Below are positions 40,463 through 48,572 of a DNA stretch of 52,093 nucleotides, piece after piece. The DNA is from a virus. Made by a program: the position numbers and the translations under genes. The stretch lies in the IMG/VR virus record IMGVR_UViG_3300022911_000005, positions 1 through 52,093 of that record. One strand, 5' to 3'. A model generated the notes under the pieces. That model saw only the letters and a list, made by a program, of their open reading frames with translations. It was not told the DNA's origin and did not search any database. Position 1 is the first letter of the stretch. Every line of letters starts with the position of its first letter.

Positions 40463-40733
40463 CTTCTATCTGTTGTTTAACTATCGCTATTGCGGTTTTT
40501 AAAAGTTCGATTCTAGGAAACGGATCGCCAGCGTTAAACCATAGTTTTTTAATTGGTTTCCCATCTCTCAAAGAAAGTAGTGTTGTTAGTCCTTTTAACA
40601 GTGATATACTTTGCGTTTGAAAGAAATAATAACACAGTCCGTCAAAAGTGTAAAGGCTTTGCTCATTTTTTGCTTTTGTCTCCCAATCAATCAAGGCCTT
40701 CTCGTAAATCTCTAACTCCTGTTGTTTTGTCAT
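40440..40733 (-). CDS. Hypothetical protein, 97 aa
   Basis: MTKQQELEIYEKALIDWETK, then SLYTFDGLCYYFFQTQSISL, and FNAGDPFPRIELLKTAIAIV. Starts with a helix and has an F-D-G-L-C-Y-Y segment seen in other phage proteins. Function unknown. Overlaps YopX by 23 bases. Confidence 0.65.
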   Translation of the reverse strand: MTKQQELEIYEKALIDWETKAKNEQSLYTFDGLCYYFFQTQSISLLKGLTTLLSLRDGKPIKKLWFNAGDPFPRIELLKTAIAIVKQQIEDETRNKI

Positions 40734-40903
40734 TGCTTTAATAGGTTTTGTAGGTTTTTAATAAATTGTCTCAAACATATTCTACGTTCATAGAGTTGTA
40801 TTTCTCTTGTTGAGCCAATTTGCAATTTGGCTATTTCTACGCCTAATATTTTTATTTCCTGTTCGTAACTGTTAATGAGTTCTTTTATTTTATCCTCTGT
40901 CAT
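40730..40903 (-). CDS. Coiled-coil small protein, 57 aa
   Basis: ATG 40903 to TGA 40730-40732: MTEDKIKELINSYEQEIKIL, then GVEIAKLQIGSTREIQLYER and a basic helix to LLKQ. Heptad-like hydrophobics over most of the length. ATGA overlap with the next gene. Confidence 0.6.
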   Translation of the reverse strand: MTEDKIKELINSYEQEIKILGVEIAKLQIGSTREIQLYERRICLRQFIKNLQNLLKQ

Positions 40904-40916
40904 GGTTTTAATTATG

Positions 40917-41651
40917 TTAATTGAACTTATATTTAAAAAGCCTTTCAGTACTTACTTTGCTGCCTCCTATTATTCCGTTTGCAGATAGAGAACTTTTTAC
41001 TTCTTTTTCCCAGACACATTCGAAGTCTTTTGGGGCCTGATATTCACTTATAAAGACTTTATTTTTTTTGCTTTCCTTTCTAGCCCAATCCCAAAACTCT
41101 TTATGATTGAAACTATGGCTGTATTTTTTTGTGTCTTCATAAGGTTTATCACAATAAACAATACTATTGCTTGGTATTTCTAATTGACGATAATCAAGAT
41201 TATTAAATACAATTCCGTCGATTAATGGCATTTGCTTTAATATATTCCTTATAGACTCAGAAATATAGTCTCTTTGTGTCCCTATGGTTGTATTAGATAT
41301 GCCAGAATACCCTCCCTCGAAAAAACGACCGTTAGCACTACCCATAAAACCTATCCATCCTATCGTAAAGAAATCAATGGAGTTTGCTGTTTTTTTATTG
41401 TATTCATTTCTTGCATTATCATAGATGGCTTTAGGTATATCCATAGCTCCAAGTCTACCTTTCTGCAATCCTTTCCAAAATTCAATTAAATACGGGTTTA
41501 TGTCATTTGCTATTCTATTACCGTCCACCTTGTCTATTATGTTCATTCCACCTGCAAACAAATCGACAAAATACTGTTCAGGTTTTCTATCTTTCAAGAT
41601 AATAGGTAAAATATCATTGGCTATTCTTGCTTTGCTTCCCATGTATTTCAT
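40917..41651 (-). CDS. DNA adenine methyltransferase (D12 class), DKPY variant, 244 aa
   Basis: Transfers methyl from SAM to adenine N6. MKYMGSKARIANDILPII is the usual start (K-Y-x-G-S-K); VDLFAGGMNIIDKVDGNRIA is SAM motif I with F-A-G-G; NDINPYLIEFWKGLQKG follows. The catalytic block is SIVYCDKPYEDTKKYSHSF, i.e. DKPY where most members have DPPY; Asp and the second Pro-Tyr are kept. Probably protects phage DNA from restriction; activity with DKPY is uncertain. Operon with a cytosine methyltransferase. Confidence 0.85.
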   Translation of the reverse strand: MKYMGSKARIANDILPIILKDRKPEQYFVDLFAGGMNIIDKVDGNRIANDINPYLIEFWKGLQKGRLGAMDIPKAIYDNARNEYNKKTANSIDFFTIGWIGFMGSANGRFFEGGYSGISNTTIGTQRDYISESIRNILKQMPLIDGIVFNNLDYRQLEIPSNSIVYCDKPYEDTKKYSHSFNHKEFWDWARKESKKNKVFISEYQAPKDFECVWEKEVKSSLSANGIIGGSKVSTERLFKYKFN

Positions 41652-41875
41652 TGTATTGAATCTTTAAATTGTTTTAATGTAAGTATAGTATCGAAATCAT
41701 CTTTGCCGCCATAAATAGCAACTTGCCCTTGTTTGTCTATGCCATAGTAAAAGAAGAACCACTTATCTATAAACTTTTTCTTCTTTTTAACTTTTTCTTT
41801 AAGATAATTATATACTATCTGAAATTCTTCTGAGCCATCATTAAAGACAGCCCATGAGTGAGGGAGTTTGTTCAT
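41648..41875 (-). CDS. LPxSW-module protein (methyltransferase-linked), 75 aa
   Basis: MNKLPHSWAVFNDGSEEFQI, a Lys-rich linker, FFFYYGIDKQGQVAIYGGKD, then TILTLKQFKDSIQ. The pattern L-P-x-S-(W/F)-x-V-x-N-D-G-S, then Y-x-G, then L-T-L-x-Q-F recurs in the proteins at 48565-49080 and 49697-50440. ATGA overlaps join it to both methyltransferase genes. The function is unknown. Confidence 0.7.
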   Translation of the reverse strand: MNKLPHSWAVFNDGSEEFQIVYNYLKEKVKKKKKFIDKWFFFYYGIDKQGQVAIYGGKDDFDTILTLKQFKDSIQ

Positions 41876-42732
41876 GAGTTAATAAATGAAAATATGTGAG
41901 ATACTACATCCACTGTCCAACCATCCCCTATTAAATCACACGATTGAGAAGGAGATAAGATATTTGTATAGCCTTCGGGTATATTGTGTAATCTTTCTAA
42001 CTCTAATTGCGTAACGTATCTAACGGGTTTGTTTAAACTAAATTTATTGTCTGTATATATAATTGTTGTCATACCAGTAGTATTGTATCGATGAATCATA
42101 CTTTTCTGACTACGACACGAATTACTTTTAAGATTCAAACAAGTATGCTTATATTGATTTGTATAACCATATTCTAAAATACTTTGTAATGACATTTTTT
42201 TATCTTTTGGTAAAGGAATATTAGATTTTTTATTACCAAACAAGTCTGTTCCGATTGGGCCAATATTAGTCCAGTATAACCTATCTCTTAAAGCTGCACT
42301 TACCCTACTACCACAAATTCTTACCGGCTCAATACCCAAAAGATTACTAATAGTATTATATCCATCCCTTTCCATTATCACATTTTCCAAGAGAAAATAT
42401 TTAGGATTTAATTCGTTTAGTAACCTAATATATTCGTAGAATAAAATTGATTTCAAACCTTTTAATCCGTCTCGTTTAGAGTTAGCTCGACTAAAGTCCT
42501 GACATGGAGAACCCCCAATTAATAAGTCTATTTTTGGCAAATCGTTTGCTGTTATATTCCTTACGTCACCTAATTGAATAGTATTAGGATAATTATATTG
42601 AGTTACTTTTATAGCGTGTTTCTTAATCTCAGAAGCATAATATTTATTATATTTGATTCCAGCACGATTAAGGGCTATTTGTCCACAACTCATACCATCG
42701 AAAAGAGAAAGCACATTACCTATTATTTTCAT
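41872..42732 (-). CDS. dcm: DNA cytosine-5 methyltransferase, 286 aa
   Basis: Methylates cytosine C5. Motif I SLFDGMSCGQ (residues about 8-17); motif II YASEIKKHAI; motif III QLGDVRNIT; motif IV GGSPCQDFS with the catalytic Cys; motif VI KYFLLENV; motif VIII-like SRVSAALRDRLYWTNI; motif IX TQLELERLHNIPEGYT; motif X LIGDGWTVDVVSHIF. All core motifs are intact. Target specificity cannot be read from the sequence. Confidence 0.93.
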   Translation of the reverse strand: MKIIGNVLSLFDGMSCGQIALNRAGIKYNKYYASEIKKHAIKVTQYNYPNTIQLGDVRNITANDLPKIDLLIGGSPCQDFSRANSKRDGLKGLKSILFYEYIRLLNELNPKYFLLENVIMERDGYNTISNLLGIEPVRICGSRVSAALRDRLYWTNIGPIGTDLFGNKKSNIPLPKDKKMSLQSILEYGYTNQYKHTCLNLKSNSCRSQKSMIHRYNTTGMTTIIYTDNKFSLNKPVRYVTQLELERLHNIPEGYTNILSPSQSCDLIGDGWTVDVVSHIFSFINS

Positions 42733-42977
42733 TATCTTAAAGATTTAGATGGTAAATTAAAATGGTAATATAGTGCTAATATTTTAGCGTGAACTTTGTC
42801 GGGGAAATAAATGTCATAAGGAACTGTTTCGGATTTTATAACTTGATTATTACGCCACAGTTCAATTACAATGTGCTTTTTATCTACTAACCTAGCTGTT
42901 ATATCATACTCAGAACGAACTAGCCATGTAATTGCCGCTATGCTTATTCTTTGTGATTCTGCGTCTTTTGCTGTCAT
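42732..42977 (-). CDS. Hypothetical protein, 81 aa
   Basis: MTAKDAESQRISIAAITWLV, then YDITARLVDKKHIVIELWRN, and KVHAKILALYYHFNLPSKSL. Alpha-beta. Shares its stop base with the cytosine methyltransferase start. No family recognised. Confidence 0.65.
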   Translation of the reverse strand: MTAKDAESQRISIAAITWLVRSEYDITARLVDKKHIVIELWRNNQVIKSETVPYDIYFPDKVHAKILALYYHFNLPSKSLR

Positions 42978-43249
42978 CTGTTATGATATAAAAGTGCTTC
43001 GTGCAATTCTGATAAAGACCTTATTTCGTAAGTGGGAAAACCTTTTTCGTATAGTTCTCCTATCCTGAATTTTTGAAGTTCAGCCGTTACGCCTTTTTTT
43101 GCTTTTACTTCCACAAAAAAAACATCATTCTTTTTCATTGCTAATAAATCGGGAATACCATTTTTGTTGCATTTTATAATTTTTATAACGTAATACCCTT
43201 GTTCTTCTAGGGCTTTAATTATTTTTGATTGTATCTGGCTTTCTAGCAT
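42974..43249 (-). CDS. VRR-NUC nuclease, 91 aa
   Basis: MLESQIQSKIIKALEEQGYY, then NKNGIPDLLAMKKNDVFFVE, VKAKKGVTAELQKFRIGELY. The G-x-P-D-L, F-F-V-E-V-K-A and L-Q-x-F/Q blocks form the PD-(D/E)XK active site (D, E, K) of the VRR-NUC family. Acts on DNA junctions in replication or repair; a free-standing domain next to an SNF2-type helicase is common in phages. Confidence 0.9.
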   Translation of the reverse strand: MLESQIQSKIIKALEEQGYYVIKIIKCNKNGIPDLLAMKKNDVFFVEVKAKKGVTAELQKFRIGELYEKGFPTYEIRSLSELHEALLYHNR

Positions 43250-44459
43250 CTTGATAAAATTGTGAAAGTGTATAATCTTTTTTGTTCATAACTGCTTTAT
43301 AAATCTTGTCTTCTATTCCGCCCTCTGAAAATATCCAGAATATTTCATTTCTTAGCCTATCCATTGTTGTCAATCTATCTCGGCTCTGCCAGTAGCTAGT
43401 GCTACTAAAATCTATGTTCACGTACACCAAGTATTTAGCTGCCTTTAGGCTTATTCCTTCACGGCCTGAGACTATTTGCAAGGCTATGTTTTTAGTAGTG
43501 GTATTAAATTCTTCTAAGTTGTCGCAGATATTATCTGCAAATACTTTTTTGAGCATCTGATACTCTGCTTTGAATTTATAGAAAATAGCTATTTTTTCGT
43601 GTTTGAATCTTTCTTTGATGAACTGACCCTTTGTGTCGTCTATTACCTGACAGTTGCCGGATTCAAATAAGATAGTACCCGAATATAGTTGATGTAATTT
43701 GCCCATAAGTTTAACGCCTGTATCGGCCAGTATCACTTCCTTTTCACCTTGTACTACAAAATCTTTATTCAGTCTTTTACATAAATCATAAGTTAAAGGC
43801 GACATTTTACAATAAAGAATCTGCTCGCTAACCGAAGAAGTAAATCCGGCTTCTTGCTGGGTGAATCTTATAAACAACTTATCCACATATTGCAATATCT
43901 TTTCTTGGTTTGCATCTGTATAGTCTTTTATGTCGGCATAACCGAAGTTTCTGGTAATTACATTTACAAACTCCTTAGACCATTTGTAAAAATTGCTATA
44001 TTCCCTGAACGGACTAAAGTCGCTTATCCAAAGTTGATGATAAATTTGCGAATAGCTTTCAGGGGTTGGTGTGCCTGATAGTAATATTACGGGCAGTCCT
44101 TTGCATTTTTCTTTCACTAACTTTGCCATTTCGCTAGGTTTAGGGAATCCAGCTATTTTGCCGTGTGCCTCATCACAGATCACTAAATCAAAACTCTGTG
44201 TAACTAAATGCAGTGATTCGTAATTAACTACCATCAAATCAAAAGTATAACCGAAGTCATTATAGTCTTTCTGAATGCTTGAAATAGCTTTCTTTTTAGT
44301 GATAAATAATACACGGTTAGCTTTATATAGCTTGGCGGTTTCTAGGGCCATTAAACTTTTGCCAGTTCTGACCTGGCACGCCAAATAAACTAGCTTAAAG
44401 TTTATCAGCTTCACTACTGCCTCATTAGCTATTCGTATTTGATAGTCTCGTAGTTGCAT
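43215..44459 (-). CDS. SNF2-type SF2 helicase, 414 aa
   Basis: Motif I QVRTGKSLMA (res about 30-39), Ia VLFITKKKAIS, motif II LVICDEAHGKI (DEAH), motif III ILLSGTPTPES, motif V IALQIVSGREGISL, motif VI SYWQSRDRLTTMDR. The end overlaps the VRR-NUC gene. Likely acts in phage DNA replication or recombination together with the nuclease. Confidence 0.88.
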   Translation of the reverse strand: MQLRDYQIRIANEAVVKLINFKLVYLACQVRTGKSLMALETAKLYKANRVLFITKKKAISSIQKDYNDFGYTFDLMVVNYESLHLVTQSFDLVICDEAHGKIAGFPKPSEMAKLVKEKCKGLPVILLSGTPTPESYSQIYHQLWISDFSPFREYSNFYKWSKEFVNVITRNFGYADIKDYTDANQEKILQYVDKLFIRFTQQEAGFTSSVSEQILYCKMSPLTYDLCKRLNKDFVVQGEKEVILADTGVKLMGKLHQLYSGTILFESGNCQVIDDTKGQFIKERFKHEKIAIFYKFKAEYQMLKKVFADNICDNLEEFNTTTKNIALQIVSGREGISLKAAKYLVYVNIDFSSTSYWQSRDRLTTMDRLRNEIFWIFSEGGIEDKIYKAVMNKKDYTLSQFYQDARKPDTIKNN

Positions 44460-44653
44460 TAGAGTGTTAATATAAATTCTAAATCAGATATAAAATCTTT
44501 TACTAAATAAATTTCGGCCCTGACTATGGATAATTCAAATTGATTTGTAAAGCTACTACCGGCTAACTCTTGCTCTCTGATTTCTAATGCAGACAATTGT
44601 CTTTTCTTATTAAGAATTAAAACTTTTATGTCTTCTCTTGTTCTATTTTCCAT
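44459..44653 (-). CDS. Hypothetical coiled-coil protein, 64 aa
   Basis: MENRTREDIKVLILNKKRQL, then SALEIREQELAGSSFTNQFE and VKDFISDLEFILTL. Helical with heptad-like pattern. Sits between primase and helicase with overlap of one base at its 3' end. No family recognised. Confidence 0.6.
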   Translation of the reverse strand: MENRTREDIKVLILNKKRQLSALEIREQELAGSSFTNQFELSIVRAEIYLVKDFISDLEFILTL

Positions 44654-44657
44654 GTCA

Positions 44658-47015
44658 TTAAAAGGGTATTGTTTCTTCTTCTATTTTGTGATTATTAATA
44701 ACAACGTCAGGTGTTTGAATCATAAACCATTTTACATTCATGCTTGACCCTTCGTTAAACTCGTATCCCTTAAAGTCGCAATACTTGACAATCCATTTAT
44801 GGAAAGTTCTTTTTTGTAGGGTCTTTTTGAAGTCGGTATATTCTTCTGTAAATTTCTCAAAATACTCTGTTTTTGTGTTCCTAATATTTCTTGGCACAAT
44901 TTCGGGGTCGTCTATCCATTCGTAAAACTCGTTAGAGGTTTCTGCCATCAATTTACGCATGGCTAAATTTTTGGCTTCTTGTGGTATTATTCCTACTTTT
45001 AAATATGTTTGAAGGCAATTAACCATATAATTGTCAAAGTTTAAAAATTCTTCTTTGCTCCAGTCATCGAATAAGTGACGACCAAATTCATCGTAAGGGG
45101 TTAGCTTTTTGCCGTAATGCTGTGAGAACTCAACTTCTAAACGTCTTCTATCGTGGCTATTTCCTGCACCTTTTATGACATAGTTGGTAGATATAACCAT
45201 TTTAGGGCTATTTTCAACACTTAACTTTATGGCATCTTTATTTTTCCTTTCCAATGTCATACCTTCAGTAACTAAACTGAATTTATTTTCAAAATTGAAA
45301 TTCTTAATCACATCGTCAAAAACTAAAATTTGAGTATCTGAACTAACAGTTTGGTAAGGGAAAGACTTTTTATCATCAAACGTTTTGCCGTCTAGTATAG
45401 CTACTTTTCGCATTTGTCTAAGCCCCTGGATAAATAATCCTTTTCCTGTGCCGCCTTCGGGGTTCTGGCTTATCACTTCATCATTTAGAATGATAGCCTT
45501 GTTATTGGTTTTATTTTTATAGGTACTCATTAAATACCCTATTGTGGTTTCTAAGGGTAAGGGATTGCCGGAAGAAACATTATTAATAAATTTCTTATAA
45601 TCGTTTTCTAAATTTTCGGATAATACAAAATCTCTGTCAATTATCTGTCTTTTCCACACATAGCCATCTACATCAATATAATCAGATAGGCTAATTTCGT
45701 TTTTAGTTACCTTTAATATTCCGTTTCTAAATGCCAGATAAGAAGTTTTAGGTGTATCGTTCAACATCATTAGTTCTATTGTATCCAGCATTAGCAAATA
45801 TCCTTCTGTGAATAGATTTGAGAATGAAGAACAAAAATTCCATACCTCTCTTTCACCTCTTTGTAGTAGATAATTTAAAACATAATCCTTTATCTTTTCT
45901 ACACTTGTTTCTGTTACCTTGTTAGATTCTACAAAAATAAAAATAGGTTTATCAGTATTTTCTGGAAAGTATTTTTTGAATCCATTTCTTTCTAAGAACC
46001 ATTTGAATTTCAATGAATCAACTTTCAATTTCGGCTTTTTGTCGTCGGTATAATACCAGAAGTCATCTAACTGAGCCTCTTCTTTAATTGCGTTATAGGT
46101 TTCTTCGTCGATATTGTATTTCTTTTTTAGTTCTTCTTTTGGGGTTTTAATATCTTTTTGAAGTGCTTTTTTTCTTTTTATGTCCTCAAAGTATTTTGTA
46201 TTTGGTGAAGCAGTCCGATATGCAGACTTAACAGCTTTTGTCATTTCGGCCTCTGAAAAGTCGCCTATTACTATATTATTCCATGTGTACCCTAACGCTG
46301 TATCAATATGTATTCCATATTCACAGAAGAAGCAAGCTAAAATAAAAATATTATCATTTCTTTGCCCCTCAACAAAACCCCACTTTCTATCCCAAAAACC
46401 TAACACTCGATCTATAATCTCATTTTCATCTGTAAGCGGCATTAAAGGAATTTTTTCATGTACCGAATACCCACTGTCAGGCATTAGTTCTGTAAAAGTA
46501 ACAGCGTCAGGATTGTAATAAATATTTGGATCGTAGCTTTCGTAGCACACCCTGCAAACGTCTGAATTACTTTCGTCAAAATATTCTAACTGGTATTTTT
46601 TATTAAATCCTTTAAAATATCTCGGATGGGTTTCTTTGTCGCATTCGGGTATTCTTATTACTGCTTTTATACCCTTCCTAGGGCTTAAAAAAGCTAACAT
46701 AACATGAGGATTAGTAATTACTTTTGCATAAATTTCATCTAATCTCTCAGGCGGTATCTTATCAAAATCAATAATAGATAAACCCGAATGAGTAACTAAA
46801 GATTTAGCATTCCTTTCCGAAAACTTGCCCGCAAATAATATGCATGGAAGTTCCTGTTTTAATTTATCCTGCTTATCCTTGTCTGGTTCTGCCAGAATTT
46901 TTTCAATTAATACTTTAGAATTGCCATTTCTTATTCTCTCTATCACATTTTCAATAGATAAATAATGAGGAATAGATTTTGATTTATGCAAATCTTTAAA
47001 AACCGTGATAATCAT
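44658..47015 (-). CDS. Primase-helicase (VirE/BT4734-like N-terminus, SF3-like helicase), 785 aa
   Basis: Residues 1-130 (SKVLIEKILAEPDKDKQDKL, CILFAGKFSERNAKSLVTHS, LSIIDFDKIPPERLDEIYAK) match the Bacteroidetes VirE_N/BT4734 domain, followed by a primase-like segment (FLSPRKGIKAVIRIP). After a central region (VEGQRNDNIFILACFFCEYG) there is a P-loop SQNPEGGTGKGLFIQGLRQM, Walker B-like TQILVFDDVIKNF, and NSPKMVISTNYVIKGAGNSH, as in D5/SF3 replicative helicases. The largest replication gene of the phage. Confidence 0.85.
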   Translation of the reverse strand: MIITVFKDLHKSKSIPHYLSIENVIERIRNGNSKVLIEKILAEPDKDKQDKLKQELPCILFAGKFSERNAKSLVTHSGLSIIDFDKIPPERLDEIYAKVITNPHVMLAFLSPRKGIKAVIRIPECDKETHPRYFKGFNKKYQLEYFDESNSDVCRVCYESYDPNIYYNPDAVTFTELMPDSGYSVHEKIPLMPLTDENEIIDRVLGFWDRKWGFVEGQRNDNIFILACFFCEYGIHIDTALGYTWNNIVIGDFSEAEMTKAVKSAYRTASPNTKYFEDIKRKKALQKDIKTPKEELKKKYNIDEETYNAIKEEAQLDDFWYYTDDKKPKLKVDSLKFKWFLERNGFKKYFPENTDKPIFIFVESNKVTETSVEKIKDYVLNYLLQRGEREVWNFCSSFSNLFTEGYLLMLDTIELMMLNDTPKTSYLAFRNGILKVTKNEISLSDYIDVDGYVWKRQIIDRDFVLSENLENDYKKFINNVSSGNPLPLETTIGYLMSTYKNKTNNKAIILNDEVISQNPEGGTGKGLFIQGLRQMRKVAILDGKTFDDKKSFPYQTVSSDTQILVFDDVIKNFNFENKFSLVTEGMTLERKNKDAIKLSVENSPKMVISTNYVIKGAGNSHDRRRLEVEFSQHYGKKLTPYDEFGRHLFDDWSKEEFLNFDNYMVNCLQTYLKVGIIPQEAKNLAMRKLMAETSNEFYEWIDDPEIVPRNIRNTKTEYFEKFTEEYTDFKKTLQKRTFHKWIVKYCDFKGYEFNEGSSMNVKWFMIQTPDVVINNHKIEEETIPF

Positions 47016-47056
47016 ATTTTACAATTTTTTTGTAATGTCAATAGAAATAAAAAAAA

Positions 47057-47209
47057 TTAAACCTTTACTAAAGTTTTACCAAAAAACGTCTTTGTTTCTA
47101 TTTTTTTGGCGTTTATCTTATTATAAACAGTCTTGAAACACATTTTATTTTTAGCTGCATAGTCTTTTGGAGTCATAAATTTTTCTCCGGCTATTTCTAC
47201 TGAATCCAT
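47057..47209 (-). CDS. Small excisionase-like DNA-binding protein, 50 aa
   Basis: Start ATG 47209 (MDSVEIAGEKFMTPKDYAAK), used because it follows the promoter at 47231-47260; the frame is open upstream to 47260. Then NKMCFKTVYNKINAKKIETK and FFGKTLVKV: a winged helix-turn-helix of the MerR/excisionase sort. First gene before the primase; probably regulatory or a replication initiator. Confidence 0.65.
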   Translation of the reverse strand: MDSVEIAGEKFMTPKDYAAKNKMCFKTVYNKINAKKIETKTFFGKTLVKV

Positions 47210-47230
47210 TTTTAATTCCTTTGTGATATG

Positions 47231-47260
47231 CAAATGTAATGATAAAATAATTATATACAA
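47231..47260 (-). promoter_or_regulatory. Promoter of the replication operon
   Basis: Minus strand TTTG (TTG at 47260-47258), 19-base spacer, TACATTTG (47238-47231). Start near 47224, 15 bases before ATG 47209. Confidence 0.85.
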
Positions 47261-47288
47261 ATGTTTTGTAAAAATAATTTAAAAAAAA

Positions 47289-47381
47289 TACGCAAGGTAC
47301 TCTCGCTATATACTCCCCGCTGAAAATGAAGTGTAAAAATAAGGGGGGGGGTATATTTCAATTTCGTTGCGTATTTGCGTA
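47289..47381. other. Inverted-repeat region, candidate replication origin
   Basis: TACGCAA (47289-47295) faces TTGCGTA at 47367-47373, repeated at 47375-47381. Between them TATACTCCCC (near 47309) faces a run of nine G followed by TATA (47343-47355), separated by about 24 bases. AT-rich flanks and the position between divergent replication operons suggest an origin or operator complex. No gene was found between 47210 and 47499. Confidence 0.45.
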
Positions 47382-47405
47382 TCTTTTTTTTATTTATACA
47401 AAATG

Positions 47406-47436
47406 TTTGTAAGTATTATTTTTATTTGTATCTTTG
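47406..47436 (+). promoter_or_regulatory. Promoter of the ssDNA-binding operon
   Basis: TTTG (47406-47409), 19-base spacer, TATCTTTG (47429-47436): complete consensus. Start near 47443, giving a leader of about 57 bases. Confidence 0.85.
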
Positions 47437-47440
47437 TATA

Positions 47441-47494
47441 CCTCAACGATGAGGGTTATTATTCATCCGTACCGAACAGGTACTTAAACTTTTT
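47441..47494 (+). other. Two-hairpin leader before the ssDNA-binding gene
   Basis: CCTC/GAGG (47441-47454, loop AACGAT) and GTACC/GGTAC (47469-47483, loop GAACA), then TTAAAC and five T (47490-47494) just before ATG 47500. Terminator-like hairpin close to the start codon, as in leaders A and B, but its loops are not complementary. Confidence 0.5.
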
Positions 47495-47499
47495 ATATC

Positions 47500-48120
47500 A
47501 TGGCATTTAATGTTAGTGAGGCTGATAGTAAGCCTAGAGAATTAATCCCTACTGGGACTATCTTAGCAAGATGTTACCGTTTTATTGTATTGGGTACATC
47601 TATTGACCCTACATTCGGGAAGGAACAGACTAAAATTATGTTTGGGTTTGAGTTTCCAACAAAGAAAAAAGTATGGAAAGAGGGAGAACCTGCAAAATCC
47701 TTAGTTAAGGATATTGAATTTACGGCCACGTTGGGGGAAAAGTCTAACCTTCGGGCATTTATTGAGTCATGGAGAGGGAAGCCGTTTACAAAAGAAGAAT
47801 TAAGGAGTTTTGATATTGCTTCATTAATTGGGCAGACAGGAATTGCAAACATCATTCACGATCAGGGGAAAAAAGACCCTACAAAGATGTATGATAAAAT
47901 TAAGTCTATTATCCCATTAATGGAAGGACAAGAATGTCCAGAGCAAATAATGCCTTCCTTTGAGTTTAATTTTACTGATAAATATTCAGAAACAACATTA
48001 GAGGATATGCCTGATTTTTTGAAAAATAAAATCAAAGAGTCAAATGAATATAAGGCAATAATTAGAATGGAAGAAGAAAAAAGAGCTAAGGAAGAAAAAG
48101 AAAATCCTTTACCGTTCTAA
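47500..48120 (+). CDS. Probable ssDNA-binding protein, 206 aa
   Basis: MAFNVSEADSKPRELIPTGT, then YRFIVLGTSIDPTFGKEQTK, LRAFIESWRGKPFTKEELRS and IGQTGIANIIHDQGKKDPTK. Beta-barrel-like core with the L-R-x-F-x-E-S-W-R-G-K segment common to a family of phage DNA-binding proteins. The acidic, basic-mixed tail ends NPLPF, like the D-x-P-F tail of SSB proteins. Adjacent to primase and helicase. By-eye assignment. Confidence 0.6.
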   Translation: MAFNVSEADSKPRELIPTGTILARCYRFIVLGTSIDPTFGKEQTKIMFGFEFPTKKKVWKEGEPAKSLVKDIEFTATLGEKSNLRAFIESWRGKPFTKEELRSFDIASLIGQTGIANIIHDQGKKDPTKMYDKIKSIIPLMEGQECPEQIMPSFEFNFTDKYSETTLEDMPDFLKNKIKESNEYKAIIRMEEEKRAKEEKENPLPF

Positions 48121-48572
48121 TGACTAAATTAACTATAGATATTATCAAGGGTAGTACTGAACAAGAAATAAGTACTATTCTTGATGATATTGCTATGGAT
48201 ATAGTTGATGGTAACGAAATGGCTTTAGAATGGTTTGTGTTAGGGCATAAGCTAGAGCTGTTTGGAAAGGAATTAAAAGAACGCCTACGGGCGTTTTCTG
48301 TGTCAGAAGTAGGCGATGATAAGCAAGAAGTATTTGGACTTGTTGTAGGGCCTAGAAATGCGGTTAAATACGATTACAGTAATAGCCCGATATGGAAGCA
48401 ATATAATAGTGAAGCGGCAAGGATAAAACTAGAAATGGATAAAATCCAGGAGGTAGCTAAAAATACTAAAAACCCTGTTGAAATTATAGACGAAGAAACA
48501 GCCGAGATATTATATATCTATCCGGCTGTTAAAATTGAGACAAGTACTATCGAATGTCGGTTTGTTAAATGA
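48120..48572 (+). CDS. Hypothetical helical protein, 150 aa
   Basis: MTKLTIDIIKGSTEQEISTI, then MALEWFVLGHKLELFGKELK, and KDYSN-type segments; the C-terminal YPAVKIETSTIECRFVK is beta. TAATG overlap with the ssDNA-binding gene. Resembles phage helper proteins of recombination or replication in size and composition, but no family is confirmed. Its end overlaps the convergent minus gene by 8 bases. Confidence 0.6.
   Translation: MTKLTIDIIKGSTEQEISTILDDIAMDIVDGNEMALEWFVLGHKLELFGKELKERLRAFSVSEVGDDKQEVFGLVVGPRNAVKYDYSNSPIWKQYNSEAARIKLEMDKIQEVAKNTKNPVEIIDEETAEILYIYPAVKIETSTIECRFVK

Noticed and set aside
40226-43880. TTATCCACA copies near 40226 and 43870
   Set aside because: Both encode Val-Asp-Lys within genes and are not near promoters.
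47343-47351. Run of nine G as a sequencing artefact
   Set aside because: Cannot be decided without reads. Kept as a noted feature of the origin region, not as a separate claim.
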